Below the pieces are notes generated by a model. The model was not told the origin of the DNA, ran no database searches, and worked only from the letters and a program-made list of their open reading frames with translations. Positions 52,516 through 60,717 of a stretch of DNA of 64,000 nucleotides are shown here, in pieces. Source of the DNA: Coriobacteriia bacterium (GTDB lineage Bacteria; Actinomycetota; Coriobacteriia; Anaerosomatales; Anaerosomataceae). Position 1 is the stretch's first letter; each line of letters begins with the position of its first letter. A program made the position numbers and the translations under genes. Location of the stretch: contig JAUSBK010000009.1 in NCBI GenBank assembly GCA_030652115.1, positions 29,375 to 93,374 of the forward strand. Reading direction: 5' to 3'.

Positions 52516-52644
52516 TCAGAGTCCTGACGGCAGCTCGCCGGTGACGATCCAATCCACGGGCCGGGTCACCACGAAGGGCACGAGGAACGACAAGATGCAC
52601 AGACAGGCCGCCGTCACGTAGCGCCTGGATCTCAGCTTAGGCAT
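52516..52644 (-). CDS. Very small membrane protein
   Basis: 42 residues: MPKLRSRRYVTAACLCIL then SFLVPFVVTRPVDWIVTG. Basic start, one transmembrane helix, clean stop. GGGGGT precedes the ATG. Lies 33 bases upstream of the previous gene in the same cassette, so a two-gene membrane unit is likely. Confidence 0.5.
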   Translation of the reverse strand: MPKLRSRRYVTAACLCILSFLVPFVVTRPVDWIVTGELPSGL

Positions 52645-52757
52645 CGCCAGCACCCCCGAGCGCGACCGCTATCCCCGAAGAGGACCTTACGGCAATCCTG
52701 CGCGGTGCGACAAGTGGCGACTCGTGCGTTCCACTGCCTGAAGCGATCACCGCATCT

Positions 52758-52841
52758 GCCCAACGTCGAGTGCTTCAGCTGCGCGCCGAGGACGTCGCTT
52801 CACACGATGACGCTTGCGTGAGCTTGAAGCGGTTGTTAGGC
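52758..52841 (-). repeat. attC site 11 (intact)
   Basis: 84 bases, GCCCAAC to GTTAGGC; loop GTCGCTTCACACGATGACGCTTG. The next gene's TAA is in the right core. Confidence 0.95.
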
Positions 52842-53327
52842 ATGCGGCTGCCGGCAGGCCGCTCTAGTCAGTCTGGCTCGCGCCATGGCGGCAAGCGCAA
52901 GCGGGATGAACACGACGGTTGTCACGCCGAACGCCGAGCCGAGCGCGACGAAGGCCATGCCCCCGCCGCCCTCTCGCGGATTCGCTGCGTTCTGGATGCC
53001 CGCGATCACGAGGCACAGCACGCAGCCAACCGCCTCGATGGCAAGTCCGAGAAGAAGGGAGCGCGGTCCGGCGTCGCGCAGAGCGCGAGCGATCAGGAGC
53101 CATGCCGGGGCGACCCCGACGACGATCACGAACACCGACATGATGGCGAAGGCCAGCAACGGTGGCACGTCTTGGCGCGAGGTGAGCGGCACTCTCATCA
53201 GGGAGGTGGCGAGAAAGACGCCAGCCACTATGACAGGGAGAACCAGACTGAGGCCGATCCCCCACCGGATCCAACTGGCTCGAGCGGCTTCAGGCACCGT
53301 GTCCCCCCGCAGTGTCGACGTCCTCAC
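52836..53327 (-). CDS. Four-helix membrane protein
   Basis: 163 residues: WGIGLSLVLPVIVAGVFLATSL, LLAFAIMSVFVIVVGVAPAW, LLLGLAIEAVGCVLCLVIAG and VTTVVFIPLALAAMA. Function unknown. Single-gene cassette with site 11. Confidence 0.75.
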   Translation of the reverse strand: MRTSTLRGDTVPEAARASWIRWGIGLSLVLPVIVAGVFLATSLMRVPLTSRQDVPPLLAFAIMSVFVIVVGVAPAWLLIARALRDAGPRSLLLGLAIEAVGCVLCLVIAGIQNAANPREGGGGMAFVALGSAFGVTTVVFIPLALAAMARARLTRAACRQPHA

Positions 53328-53332
53328 GCCAT

Positions 53333-53419
53333 GCCTAACGTCGAGAGCTTCAGCTGCGCGCCGAAGCCTTGCCGTACAGCCTACGACTCTGGCGCGTCAA
53401 CTGGAAGCGCTCGTTAGAC
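53333..53419 (-). repeat. attC site 12 (intact)
   Basis: 87 bases, GCCTAAC to GTTAGAC; arms CTTCAGCTGCGCGCCGAAGCC and GGCGCGTCAACTGGAAGCGC; loop GTACAGCCTACGACTCT. Closest to the array consensus. Confidence 0.95.
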
Positions 53420-53444
53420 CACCCCATGACGCCACGGCCTCCGA

Positions 53445-54221
53445 TCAATCCGGCGACGTACCACGCGGGAACCGAGCAGAGCGTCTGAACACGTAGATCG
53501 CCCAACCAAGCGCGTCGCGCCCCCGACGCAGGTATGCCGCCCTTGCCTCGCCCACTCGCTCGACCACCTCCGCCAGGTCCGAATCGTCCGGATGGCTGCG
53601 AGCGTACTCGTCGGTCGCGTACCATTGCAGGCCTTCGTATCTGTCCCAGTCGTCGTGGCTGCTCACGATGGTGTGAACGAGGTCCAATCCTCTCCGCTCT
53701 CCGGATTCGGCATTCGAGGAGTGGCTGCCGAAGTCCTCTCGCGCAACTCCGGATGCCTCTAGGTACTCCTCGGAGGGCTCCTTCAGCCAGTATGGCTCTC
53801 CCACAACCACCCAGCCGCCGGGCTTCACCATGCTGACCAGCGCGTCGAGAGTATCGGCGTGCCCCCCGAAGACCCAGCTCGCTCCAATACATGACGCCAG
53901 GTCTAGGCTGTGCGGCTCGTCTGGCCTGAAGTCCGATCCATTCATCTCAAGGAAGGTGATGCCGACACTCGGCGATCGCGCCTCGAGCCGTCTCCGTGCT
54001 TCGGCGATAAAGAAAGGAGAAAGGTCGATGCCCGCACCACGAACGCCATAGGCTTCGGCCAGACGAATCAGGAACTCGCCCTTTCCACACGCAATGTCAG
54101 CCACCTGCGCGTCACTCGGGAGGCGCAGAAGCTCCACGAGGCGCGTCAGTTTCTCCACGCTCGTGGGATTGCATACAACATGTTCACGGTGAGTGATGTC
54201 GTAGAACTTCCACGTGTCCAT
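53445..54221 (-). CDS. SAM-dependent methyltransferase
   Basis: 258 residues. Motif I VADIACGKGEFLIRLAEAYG, post-I AGIDLSPFFI, motif IV DLASCIGASWVFGG, VKPGGWVVVGEPYW. Common in integron cassettes and phosphonate/arsenic-like annotated methyltransferases; real substrate unknown. Confidence 0.88.
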   Translation of the reverse strand: MDTWKFYDITHREHVVCNPTSVEKLTRLVELLRLPSDAQVADIACGKGEFLIRLAEAYGVRGAGIDLSPFFIAEARRRLEARSPSVGITFLEMNGSDFRPDEPHSLDLASCIGASWVFGGHADTLDALVSMVKPGGWVVVGEPYWLKEPSEEYLEASGVAREDFGSHSSNAESGERRGLDLVHTIVSSHDDWDRYEGLQWYATDEYARSHPDDSDLAEVVERVGEARAAYLRRGRDALGWAIYVFRRSARFPRGTSPD

Positions 54222-54238
54222 GATTCAGTCCCCCGACG

Positions 54239-54326
54239 GCGTAAGGTCATGGTGCCTCAGCTGCGCGCCGAAGCCTTGCCGTTCAGCCTACGACTCTGGC
54301 GCGTCACCTGGAAGCGCCCGTCAGGC
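54239..54326 (-). repeat. attC site 13
   Basis: 88 bases; left core decayed to GCGTAAG, right core GTCAGGC; arms and loop GTTCAGCCTACGACTCTGGCG as in site 12. Confidence 0.85.
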
Positions 54327-54341
54327 CCACGGACCTGACAC

Positions 54342-54743
54342 CTATTCCTCGACCTCGGGCAAGATGGCGTTGATGGTCTCGAACTCGCCCCGCGTCTCGA
54401 CGTGCACGTCGAATTGATACGCCCCGGTGTCCGCCAGTGCCCGTTCGAAGTCCTCGAGAGCGACATCGGAGCCATTGATCGAGTAGGCCGTGTGCTCCGT
54501 CGCGTAGCCGTACCAGCGTGGTCCGTCTTCGTCGCTGGTATTGCCGGTGGCGAGAAAGACGAAACGCGATCTGTCGACATCCTGCCTGGGAACTTCAAGC
54601 GGCCGCAGTCCCGGGTGCTGGCCTTCTGGGATGAGCACGGGGCCGCCGTCCGGCAGTTCGCCGCTCTGAGGGCTGCATGCTGTGGTCATCATCAAGAGCG
54701 CCAATGCCAGCAGCAGGGCAGCTCGATGGAGTTCTGGCCGCAA
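54342..54743 (-). CDS. Putative lipoprotein
   Basis: 133 residues, signal with lipobox LMMTTAC (Cys ~23). Mature region contains RSRFVFLATGNTSDEDGPRW and DVALEDFERALADTGAYQF. No family recognised; the DxE-rich end suggests a soluble surface domain. Confidence 0.75.
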   Translation of the reverse strand: MRPELHRAALLLALALLMMTTACSPQSGELPDGGPVLIPEGQHPGLRPLEVPRQDVDRSRFVFLATGNTSDEDGPRWYGYATEHTAYSINGSDVALEDFERALADTGAYQFDVHVETRGEFETINAILPEVEE

Positions 54744-54791
54744 TCGAAGCGCCCCCCCTACTCACGTGACCACGCCCCCCAGATCCGTTGC

Positions 54792-54861
54792 GCCTAACCT
54801 CAATCCTTCAACTCTGCCTAACGTGTTGCGGATGAGTCCAGCCTTGTCCGTTCTCGCTCTG
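54792..54861 (-). repeat. attC site 14 (truncated; two left cores)
   Basis: GCCTAAC at 54792-54798 and again at 54816-54822, the second followed by GTGTTGCGGATGAG like the second attC type (sites 7, 22). No right core before the next gene. Suggests deletion between two sites. Confidence 0.6.
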
Positions 54862-55158
54862 CTACTTGACCATTCCGGCGAAGACATACTCTCCCGGCGA
54901 CTCCTCGCTCAACTTCATCCGCGCCGAATCTACCTCGTTGAACTCCTCCATGGCGTCCTCGTCCATCTGCACCGACACCTCAGTACCATCCTCGAGCACC
55001 ACCGTGGCCACACCGGTGGTGACCATGCCCGCATTGGACACCGTGCTCTCTGTCTTGATGTCCGTGATCGTCGCCTCGATCGTCGTCCCGCAGCCAACGA
55101 CAGTCCCCGCGATGACGAGGACGAGCACACACCCCACCAGCATCTTCATCGCGTTCAT
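54862..55158 (-). CDS. Small lipoprotein
   Basis: 98 residues from ATG at 55158 (GGGGAGGAAG upstream). Lipobox TVVGC. Beta-rich domain VVLEDGTEVSVQMDEDAMEE, comparable in layout to the lipoprotein at 47433. Unknown function. Confidence 0.75.
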   Translation of the reverse strand: MNAMKMLVGCVLVLVIAGTVVGCGTTIEATITDIKTESTVSNAGMVTTGVATVVLEDGTEVSVQMDEDAMEEFNEVDSARMKLSEESPGEYVFAGMVK

Positions 55159-55261
55159 CGCGCTTCCTCCCCTCGATCCTTCCGCACATCGGTCGTTCAA
55201 TGAGTCCTGTACCCCATGGGCCGTGATCTCGGTCCTCCCAAGCCCCCAGGCACGCACACTT

Positions 55262-55301
55262 GTCGAACGTCCGGCGCGTCAGCTGGAAGCGCTTGTTAGA
55301 C
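55262..55301 (-). repeat. attC site 15 (internal deletion)
   Basis: Only 40 bases remain: GTCGAAC, then GGCGCGTCAGCTGGAAGCGC, and GTTAGAC. The left arm is missing. Confidence 0.7.
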
Positions 55302-55306
55302 GCGCC

Positions 55307-56251
55307 TCACTTGACCAGTGAGTACATGTACGCAACGTAGCCAGTGAGCAGCATCAACCCCTCCCATCGGTTCAGCACCCAGCCGCGCCACATGAGCGGC
55401 AGTAGAAGGACCGCGCTCACGACCATGACGAGCAGGTCCACCGACCGGAGGCCCTGCACCTCGAACGGGCGGATCAGTGCCGCGACTCCCAGTACCGCCA
55501 AGATGTTCAGGATGTTGGACCCGATTACGTTGCCGAAGGCAACGTCAACCTCGCCGCGCAGTGCCGACGTGACCGAGGTCGCCAGTTCGGGCAGGCTTGT
55601 GCCTACGGCGACGATGGTCAGTCCGATGACGACCTGGCTGATGCCAAGGTCTGCGGCGATTGCCGTAGCGCCCCTGAGCAGCAAGTGAGCACCGACGAGC
55701 AGTGCGACGAGGCCCGCCGATAGCAGGCCGAAGTCAAACTGGACGGATCGCCTCGGGCCGCTGAGCGCGTCGTCGAACTCAGCGACGACCTCCTTGGTCT
55801 CGCCGTGCCTCGCCGCCAGATAGGTGAAGACCGTGTAGCCGACGGCGCCCACGACCAGCAACAACCCCTCCGGCCGGCTCAGCCTGCCGTCGAGTAGCAT
55901 CGCGCACAGCAACAGGGTGACCCCGATCATCAGCGGCATCTCCCTGCGGACGAGCGCCGAGCGCACGGTCATGGGCTTCACAAGTGCCGCAAGACCGATG
56001 ACAAGGGTGAGGTTGGCGATGTTCGAGCCGACGATATTGCCGAGCGCGATTCCGCCGTTGCCCGCCCGCGCCGCCTCGATACTCAAGACGAACTCAGGGC
56101 TCCCCGTGCCAAACGCAATGACCGTCAGCCCGATTACGAGCGCAGTAACGCCCATGCGTAGCGCCAGTCCCGTGCTGCCGCGAACCAGCCCCTGCGCTCC
56201 GAGCGGCAAGAGCACCAGTCCGCACACAATGTAGAGGATGTTCGCAAGCAT
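55307..56251 (-). CDS. Calcium/cation antiporter (CaCA, YrbG-like)
   Basis: 314 residues, about ten helices in two inverted repeats. Both alpha-repeat signatures are seen: GTGSPEFVLSIEAARAGNGG with IALGNIVGSNIANL, and GTSLPELATSVTSALRGEVD with AFGNVIGSNILNIL. Exchanges Ca2+ for Na+ or H+. One of the largest cassette genes. ATG start. Confidence 0.93.
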   Translation of the reverse strand: MLANILYIVCGLVLLPLGAQGLVRGSTGLALRMGVTALVIGLTVIAFGTGSPEFVLSIEAARAGNGGIALGNIVGSNIANLTLVIGLAALVKPMTVRSALVRREMPLMIGVTLLLCAMLLDGRLSRPEGLLLVVGAVGYTVFTYLAARHGETKEVVAEFDDALSGPRRSVQFDFGLLSAGLVALLVGAHLLLRGATAIAADLGISQVVIGLTIVAVGTSLPELATSVTSALRGEVDVAFGNVIGSNILNILAVLGVAALIRPFEVQGLRSVDLLVMVVSAVLLLPLMWRGWVLNRWEGLMLLTGYVAYMYSLVK

Positions 56252-56285
56252 GCACCCACTATCGCACGAAGGGTGACGGAGCTAC

Positions 56286-56371
56286 GCCTAGCGTCGGGTG
56301 CTTCAGCTGAGCGCCGATGAGGTCCACCAAGTCCAACGCGTCTGCACGTCGGCTGGAATCGCTTGTTAGAC
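56286..56371 (-). repeat. attC site 16
   Basis: 86 bases, GCCTAGC to GTTAGAC; loop differs (ATGAGGTCCACCAAGTCCAACGCG). Confidence 0.88.
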
Positions 56372-56397
56372 AGTGGTCTGCCGGCCGGCCGTGGAGA

Positions 56398-57129
56398 CTA
56401 GCGAGCCATAGCAGCGATGAAGATCGCCGCGGTGACGACGTCGAGCGTGTTGACCAGCACGTGGACGATGATGGTGACATTCAGGTTGCGCCGTTGGGCG
56501 ACGTAGGCCATCGGGATCATACCAAGCGTTCTGGTGATGAACTGCCACGGCGTCCAGATGTGGTAGATCGCGAACAGCAGACTGTGGAGGACGGGCGCCC
56601 ACTTGCCGGCGTACCCCATGCGAGGCAACAGGAACCCTCGGAAGTAGAACTCCTCGATGACCGGGCCCACGACAACCCCGAACACGGCCACCAAGGCGTA
56701 CGTCCAGATCAATGCGGTTCTGGAGTAGTCCGGGGTGAGGCCGCTCTCGAGCATCGGCATCCAGGCGAACACGGTCTGCTGCAGTGCAGCGTCGATGGGT
56801 TTCAGCAGGGTGAAGATGATGCCGACGATCACGAAGAGGCTTGGCACCCATACGAAGTACTGCCAGATCGGTATCGGAACCCGATACAGCACCACGCCGC
56901 GCAGCGAGTAGTGACCGTTCCGCTTGCGACCTTCATACAGGAGGTAGCCCAATTCGAAGGGAACGAGGACCAGGGCGACCGTGCTCAGCGCAGCTATCGA
57001 GGGTAGGCCCCATTGGCGAAAGACCGAAGAGAGGGCGAAGTAGCACAAGCCGATGAGTACGCCCGGACCCAGGTGCAACAGCACGGATCGGCCTACCGAG
57101 TGCTGCTCGACAGGGGAATCAGAATCCAT
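56398..57129 (-). CDS. CPBP-family intramembrane metalloprotease
   Basis: 243 residues from the ATG at 57129 (GAGGAGAG upstream); an in-frame codon four earlier is also possible. Motifs EEFYFRGFLLPRM, FAIYHIW and HVLVNTLD supply the Glu/Arg and His metal ligands. About seven helices. Often bacteriocin self-immunity or prenyl-protein processing. Overlaps the upstream CPBP gene by 11 bases. Confidence 0.9.
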   Translation of the reverse strand: MDSDSPVEQHSVGRSVLLHLGPGVLIGLCYFALSSVFRQWGLPSIAALSTVALVLVPFELGYLLYEGRKRNGHYSLRGVVLYRVPIPIWQYFVWVPSLFVIVGIIFTLLKPIDAALQQTVFAWMPMLESGLTPDYSRTALIWTYALVAVFGVVVGPVIEEFYFRGFLLPRMGYAGKWAPVLHSLLFAIYHIWTPWQFITRTLGMIPMAYVAQRRNLNVTIIVHVLVNTLDVVTAAIFIAAMAR

Positions 57130-57961
57130 TGCTCTCCTCACGTGCAGGGGTCGTCCTCTTCGGGCGCCATAGGGCAGCGACCACGATTGCCATCAGAATG
57201 TACGGCAGGTACTCCAGCCAGTTGTACGCCTGTGAGCGAGTGACTCCGGTCGCGACGACTTGCGCGCTGTACGTGAACAGCCAGTGGAAGAACACCGCCG
57301 TCCACACGCTGCCGGAAGTGTTGTTGTGCAGCCACGCATAGAGAACCGAGAGTGCCATGATGCCGCAGGCGAATCCCACGAACGGCATATGCAACACGCT
57401 CTGTGACGTGCCCACCATGTAGAAGAGTGGGAGATGCCACAGTGCCCAGACGACTCCAACAATCAGTCCGGACACGAGTCCGTTCCATCGGGTCTGCAGC
57501 CTATCTTGCGCGTACCCTCTCCAGCCGAGTTCCTCAGAAAGCGGGCCGAGGATGATAAGCGGAATCGCGATGGGGAGTTGCGCGACGAACAGGCTCAGAT
57601 CGAAGGTCCCACCCAGGATGTGAATGAGAGCGATCTGGGCGACCGTTCCGAGGACAACGATTCCCACGATCGCAAGGTACCAGCGCCATCCGATCCTGAA
57701 CTGCATGACCCTGCGACCGAGGCGCTTGAGCCCTTCGCGACCCTCCTGGCGCCAGGTCAATGCGATGGCGACGAGGGAGGGTACGAACCCGCCGATGATG
57801 TAGAGGGCGATTGCCCACGGTGGTCCGGTCGTCTTGTCGACGAAGCTGATCGTCGGGATCTTGAACAGAGCCAAAGGACCCCAGAACACAAGAAACGAAA
57901 GAGACAACGTCAATAGCAGGAACGTGGAAGCTTCCCTAACGGCTGTCTTCCTCGATTGCAT
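57119..57961 (-). CDS. CPBP-family intramembrane metalloprotease
   Basis: 280 residues, about eight helices. EELGWRGYAQDRLQ, ALWHLPLF and FFHWLFTY are the three catalytic motifs, all intact. Paired with the next CPBP gene in one cassette; the two are not close copies, so a heteromeric pair or different targets are possible. Confidence 0.9.
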   Translation of the reverse strand: MQSRKTAVREASTFLLLTLSLSFLVFWGPLALFKIPTISFVDKTTGPPWAIALYIIGGFVPSLVAIALTWRQEGREGLKRLGRRVMQFRIGWRWYLAIVGIVVLGTVAQIALIHILGGTFDLSLFVAQLPIAIPLIILGPLSEELGWRGYAQDRLQTRWNGLVSGLIVGVVWALWHLPLFYMVGTSQSVLHMPFVGFACGIMALSVLYAWLHNNTSGSVWTAVFFHWLFTYSAQVVATGVTRSQAYNWLEYLPYILMAIVVAALWRPKRTTPAREESNGF

Positions 57962-57995
57962 TCCTCACCTCACAGCAGAGTCCAATGCAGCTTCG

Positions 57996-58082
57996 GCCTA
58001 GCGTCGGGTGCTTCAGCTGCGCGCCGAAGCTGTCGCTTCACACGATAGCGCTTGCCGCGTCAGCTGGAAGCGATTGTTAGTC
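57996..58082 (-). repeat. attC site 17
   Basis: 87 bases, GCCTAGC to GTTAGTC; loop TCGCTTCACACGATAGCGCTTG as in site 11. The next gene's TAA is in the right core. Confidence 0.93.
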
Positions 58083-58904
58083 CGCCGGCCATAGCTCACT
58101 GTCGATCAGGAACTCCACAAGCCTCGTAGCCGCGCCGGGAACGCACCCGCACGACTCGACGACACCCACACCGACGATGTCGAACGCCTTCGCAACCTGA
58201 CGGACGACGGGACTGGCTGAGTCCAACCGAGGGCCTCCGGGCACCGAGAACAGCGCATCGCCGAATGCGGAGGGGTCGAACACATCGACGTCGACGTGAA
58301 CGTATAGGTGTGTAGCGCCGCCGGCGCGAAGGTGCGCAATCACACGTGTAGCCACATCGTCCGGCCATCCTTCGACGATGCCGACACCGCCCGATTCGAT
58401 GAATGCGCGCTCGGGTGCATCCAGGTCGCGAACACCTGCGATGGCGACCCGCGAGGCGGCCAGTGCTACGGGGATGTGCGAGGTGAGTTCCGGCGGACCG
58501 TCGCCGAGTAACGTGCGGAGAACCATCCCATGGAAATGGCCACTGGGCGAAGACGAGGGTGTGTTCAGGTCGCCGTGTGCGTCAAACCAGACCACGCCAA
58601 GCTGCGCGTAGCGAGCCGACAGGTAGGCCACCGGAGCGGCTTCCGACGCGCAGGTTCCACCGACGGTGAAGATGCGCTCAGGTGCGGCAGCCTCGATCGC
58701 TGCCAACGTCGTGCGAAATCTAGCTTGCACGCAGTCGAGTGCGAATACTCCGTCGCGAGGCGAAAGGTCGCCGCTCTGAGCGCTGCCCATATCGAGAACA
58801 GGCGAGTCCCCGAACAACTCCCTGGCGAGCCGTCGTGATCCGGTTTCAACCTCAGAACTCCCGCACGCCTGCCACTCACTGTTGACGCAGAGGAGCACGG
58901 GCAT
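58077..58904 (-). CDS. Arginase/agmatinase-fold protein with altered first metal motif
   Basis: 275 residues, ureohydrolase fold. VVWFDAHGDLN and VHVDVDVFDP provide Mn ligands; the usual GGDHS is GGTCASEA, losing the first His ligand. SGHFHGMVLR matches the substrate loop. May be a mono-metal or inactive relative, or act on a different guanidino compound. Single-gene cassette. Confidence 0.85.
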   Translation of the reverse strand: MPVLLCVNSEWQACGSSEVETGSRRLARELFGDSPVLDMGSAQSGDLSPRDGVFALDCVQARFRTTLAAIEAAAPERIFTVGGTCASEAAPVAYLSARYAQLGVVWFDAHGDLNTPSSSPSGHFHGMVLRTLLGDGPPELTSHIPVALAASRVAIAGVRDLDAPERAFIESGGVGIVEGWPDDVATRVIAHLRAGGATHLYVHVDVDVFDPSAFGDALFSVPGGPRLDSASPVVRQVAKAFDIVGVGVVESCGCVPGAATRLVEFLIDSELWPAD

Positions 58905-58914
58905 CCCTTCATGG

Positions 58915-59001
58915 GTCGGCTGGCGAGTGCTTCAGCTGGGCGCCGAAGCCTTGCCGTTCAGCCTACGACTCCTCCGCGTCAGCTGGAAGCACTTGTCAGG
59001 C
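58915..59001 (-). repeat. attC site 18
   Basis: About 87 bases; right core GTCAGGC, loop GTTCAGCCTACGACTCCTCCGCG; left core decayed. Stop of the next gene in the right core. Confidence 0.85.
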
Positions 59002-59328
59002 GTCTCCAGCCTCATCGCTCTCATCCCATGCCGACAGAGAGTCACCGGCATCGACCTGAGCTTGGAGGTCAGCGAGCAAGCTAACGGCGTCTTGCGAGTC
59101 CTCTCGACGAACCTGGAACTCGATCTGTCGACCGAAGACGGGGATGCCCGCCGGGGAACTCCAGGGGTGTTCCGCGTCGCCGCCCAGAGTGAGGAAGTCC
59201 ACCTGCGCCGAGCGAAGGATGGACTCAGCGATCATGATCGTAGAGGGGTCGCTGGCCCGGAACACGGTAACCAGTTCCGTGGGTAGCGGCGGTAGCGATG
59301 ACCGGAATGGGTCCTTGCGACGAAACAC
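58996..59328 (-). CDS. DUF2007 (putative signal-transducing) protein
   Basis: 110 residues. LVTVFRASDPSTIMIAESIL and LRSAQVDFLT give the ferredoxin-like DUF2007 start; VRREDSQDAVSLLADLQ completes it. Function unknown; family is widespread and often near membrane proteins. Confidence 0.82.
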   Translation of the reverse strand: MFRRKDPFRSSLPPLPTELVTVFRASDPSTIMIAESILRSAQVDFLTLGGDAEHPWSSPAGIPVFGRQIEFQVRREDSQDAVSLLADLQAQVDAGDSLSAWDESDEAGDA

Positions 59329-59351
59329 GAATCCCCCCGTCCTGCAGCTGC

Positions 59352-59435
59352 ATCTAACGTCGAGTGGTTCAGCTGCGCGCCGAAGCCTTGCTGTTCAGCC
59401 TACGACTCTGGCGCGTCAGGATGCGCTTGTTGGAA
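59352..59435 (-). repeat. attC site 19 (intact)
   Basis: 84 bases, ATCTAAC to GTTGGAA; arms CAGCTGCGCGCCGAAGCC and GGCGCGTCAGGATGCGC. Confidence 0.92.
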
Positions 59436-59443
59436 CGCGGACC

Positions 59444-59962
59444 CTAGATGCGCCGATCCGACAGGAACTGCTGCAATCGAACCTCTATCGATTCGATCTC
59501 CCCACGCGCCCACGACGAACCACTCTCGAACTCCGTACCATCGGTCATGACAACACCTAGGTGGTACGACGGCGCACTGTCGCTCCAGTCACGCTCGCGC
59601 ACCTCGACTCCGTCGATTGCGTCCAGGGGATACTCACGAGGCGAGGGTCTCACGATCAGTGCTTGCGATGAGTAGACGAAGGTCCCGGCACCCGCATCGA
59701 AGACCATCTGTGAGCTGAGTCCAGCGACCGCAGCGAACACGAAGAACGCGCTCAGGGCAATCGCTCCCAACGAGATGAAGGCGGCTAGCAGGAAGAACGG
59801 GTGCAGGTGACTCTCCCATTCGACTTTCACGATCAACTCATAGGGAGCGAGGAGCGGAAAGAGCGCGAGGATGGCCAGCAAGACGCGCATTCCGGGGCGC
59901 ATCGGAGAGCGGACTTCCAAGCGCTGATCCTTCTCGCAGAGCTCCGGGTGCGACATCAACAA
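59444..59962 (-). CDS. Two-helix membrane protein with soluble tail
   Basis: 172 residues. Helices VLLAILALFPLLAPYELIV and FFLLAAFISLGAIALSAFFVF; C-terminal ~95 residues beta-rich (GTFVYSSQALIVRPSPREYP, IESIEVRLQQFLSDRR), PH-like. Start could be the first or third codon. Function unknown. Confidence 0.75.
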   Translation of the reverse strand: MLMSHPELCEKDQRLEVRSPMRPGMRVLLAILALFPLLAPYELIVKVEWESHLHPFFLLAAFISLGAIALSAFFVFAAVAGLSSQMVFDAGAGTFVYSSQALIVRPSPREYPLDAIDGVEVRERDWSDSAPSYHLGVVMTDGTEFESGSSWARGEIESIEVRLQQFLSDRRI

Positions 59963-59972
59963 GCGCCCGCCG

Positions 59973-60060
59973 TTCTAACGTCATGGCGCTTCAACTGCGC
60001 GCCGAATCCTTGCCGTTCAGCCTACGACTCCTCCGCGTCAGCTGGAAGCACTTGTTAGAT
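59973..60060 (-). repeat. attC site 20 (intact)
   Basis: 88 bases, TTCTAAC to GTTAGAT; arms GCGCTTCAACTGCGCGCCG and CCGCGTCAGCTGGAAGC. Confidence 0.93.
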
Positions 60061-60120
60061 GCCCCCGCACAGGTTCAACTTGTGATGCGTGCATCATCGC
60101 CTTCCGAAACGGCGCCTCCG

Positions 60121-60633
60121 ATGTCTGAAGTGACGATCAGAGAGATCCGGGCCGAGGACTATCCGCTGCTGGAGGAGTTCCTCTATCTGGCCGTCTACCA
60201 GCGTGATCCCTTGCAGCCGATACCGCGAAGCGTTATCGACGAGCCCCGGGTGCGCAATTACATCGACGGCTTCGGTGAACGCGTACAGGACCACGGACTC
60301 GTCGCAGAGGCCGATGGGCGAGTCATAGGCGCTGCATGGGCGCGCGTGCTCGGTGGTGACCCTCGGGGATACGGCTACGTCGACAATGCGACGCCAGAGC
60401 TCGCGATCTCGCTTCTGCCGACGTACCGCAACAAGGGAATCGGCACGCGACTCATGCGCAGCCTGCTTGGGCACCTTGCAGCGGCCGGCTACACCAAGAC
60501 CTCGCTCAGCGTCGACAGGGACAACTACGCTTCGAGGATGTATGCGCGGCTTGGCTTCGAGGTCCTCGCCGAGCAGAACGAGGACCTGCTCATGATTCGG
60601 TCTCTCACGCTGGAAGACGAGCGGTGCCTCTAA
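60121..60633 (+). CDS. GNAT-family acetyltransferase, inverted relative to its attC
   Basis: 170 residues from ATG at 60121; ATG at 60085 is possible. Core ISLLPTYRNKGIGTRLMRSLL and NYASRMYARLGFEVLAEQNED. The TAA stop (60631-60633) lies inside the left core of attC site 21, which belongs to the neighbouring cassette, so this gene points against the array. Substrate unknown. Confidence 0.87.
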   Translation: MSEVTIREIRAEDYPLLEEFLYLAVYQRDPLQPIPRSVIDEPRVRNYIDGFGERVQDHGLVAEADGRVIGAAWARVLGGDPRGYGYVDNATPELAISLLPTYRNKGIGTRLMRSLLGHLAAAGYTKTSLSVDRDNYASRMYARLGFEVLAEQNEDLLMIRSLTLEDERCL

Positions 60634-60712
60634 CGTCGAGTACTTCAGCCGCGCGCCGCTCGACGTGCAGGACGCCAACGCCGGGCGCGTCAGTTGGGAG
60701 CACTTGTTAGAC
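60628..60712 (-). repeat. attC site 21 (intact)
   Basis: 85 bases, CTCTAAC to GTTAGAC; loop CTCGACGTGCAGGACGCCAACG as in sites 10 and 25. Confidence 0.93.
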
Positions 60713-60717
60713 ACCAC

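Noticed and set aside
59983..60120. Upstream extension of the GNAT gene (LQLRAESLPFSLRLL)
   Set aside because: It is translation of attC site 20; the same string appears across other attC sites in the window.
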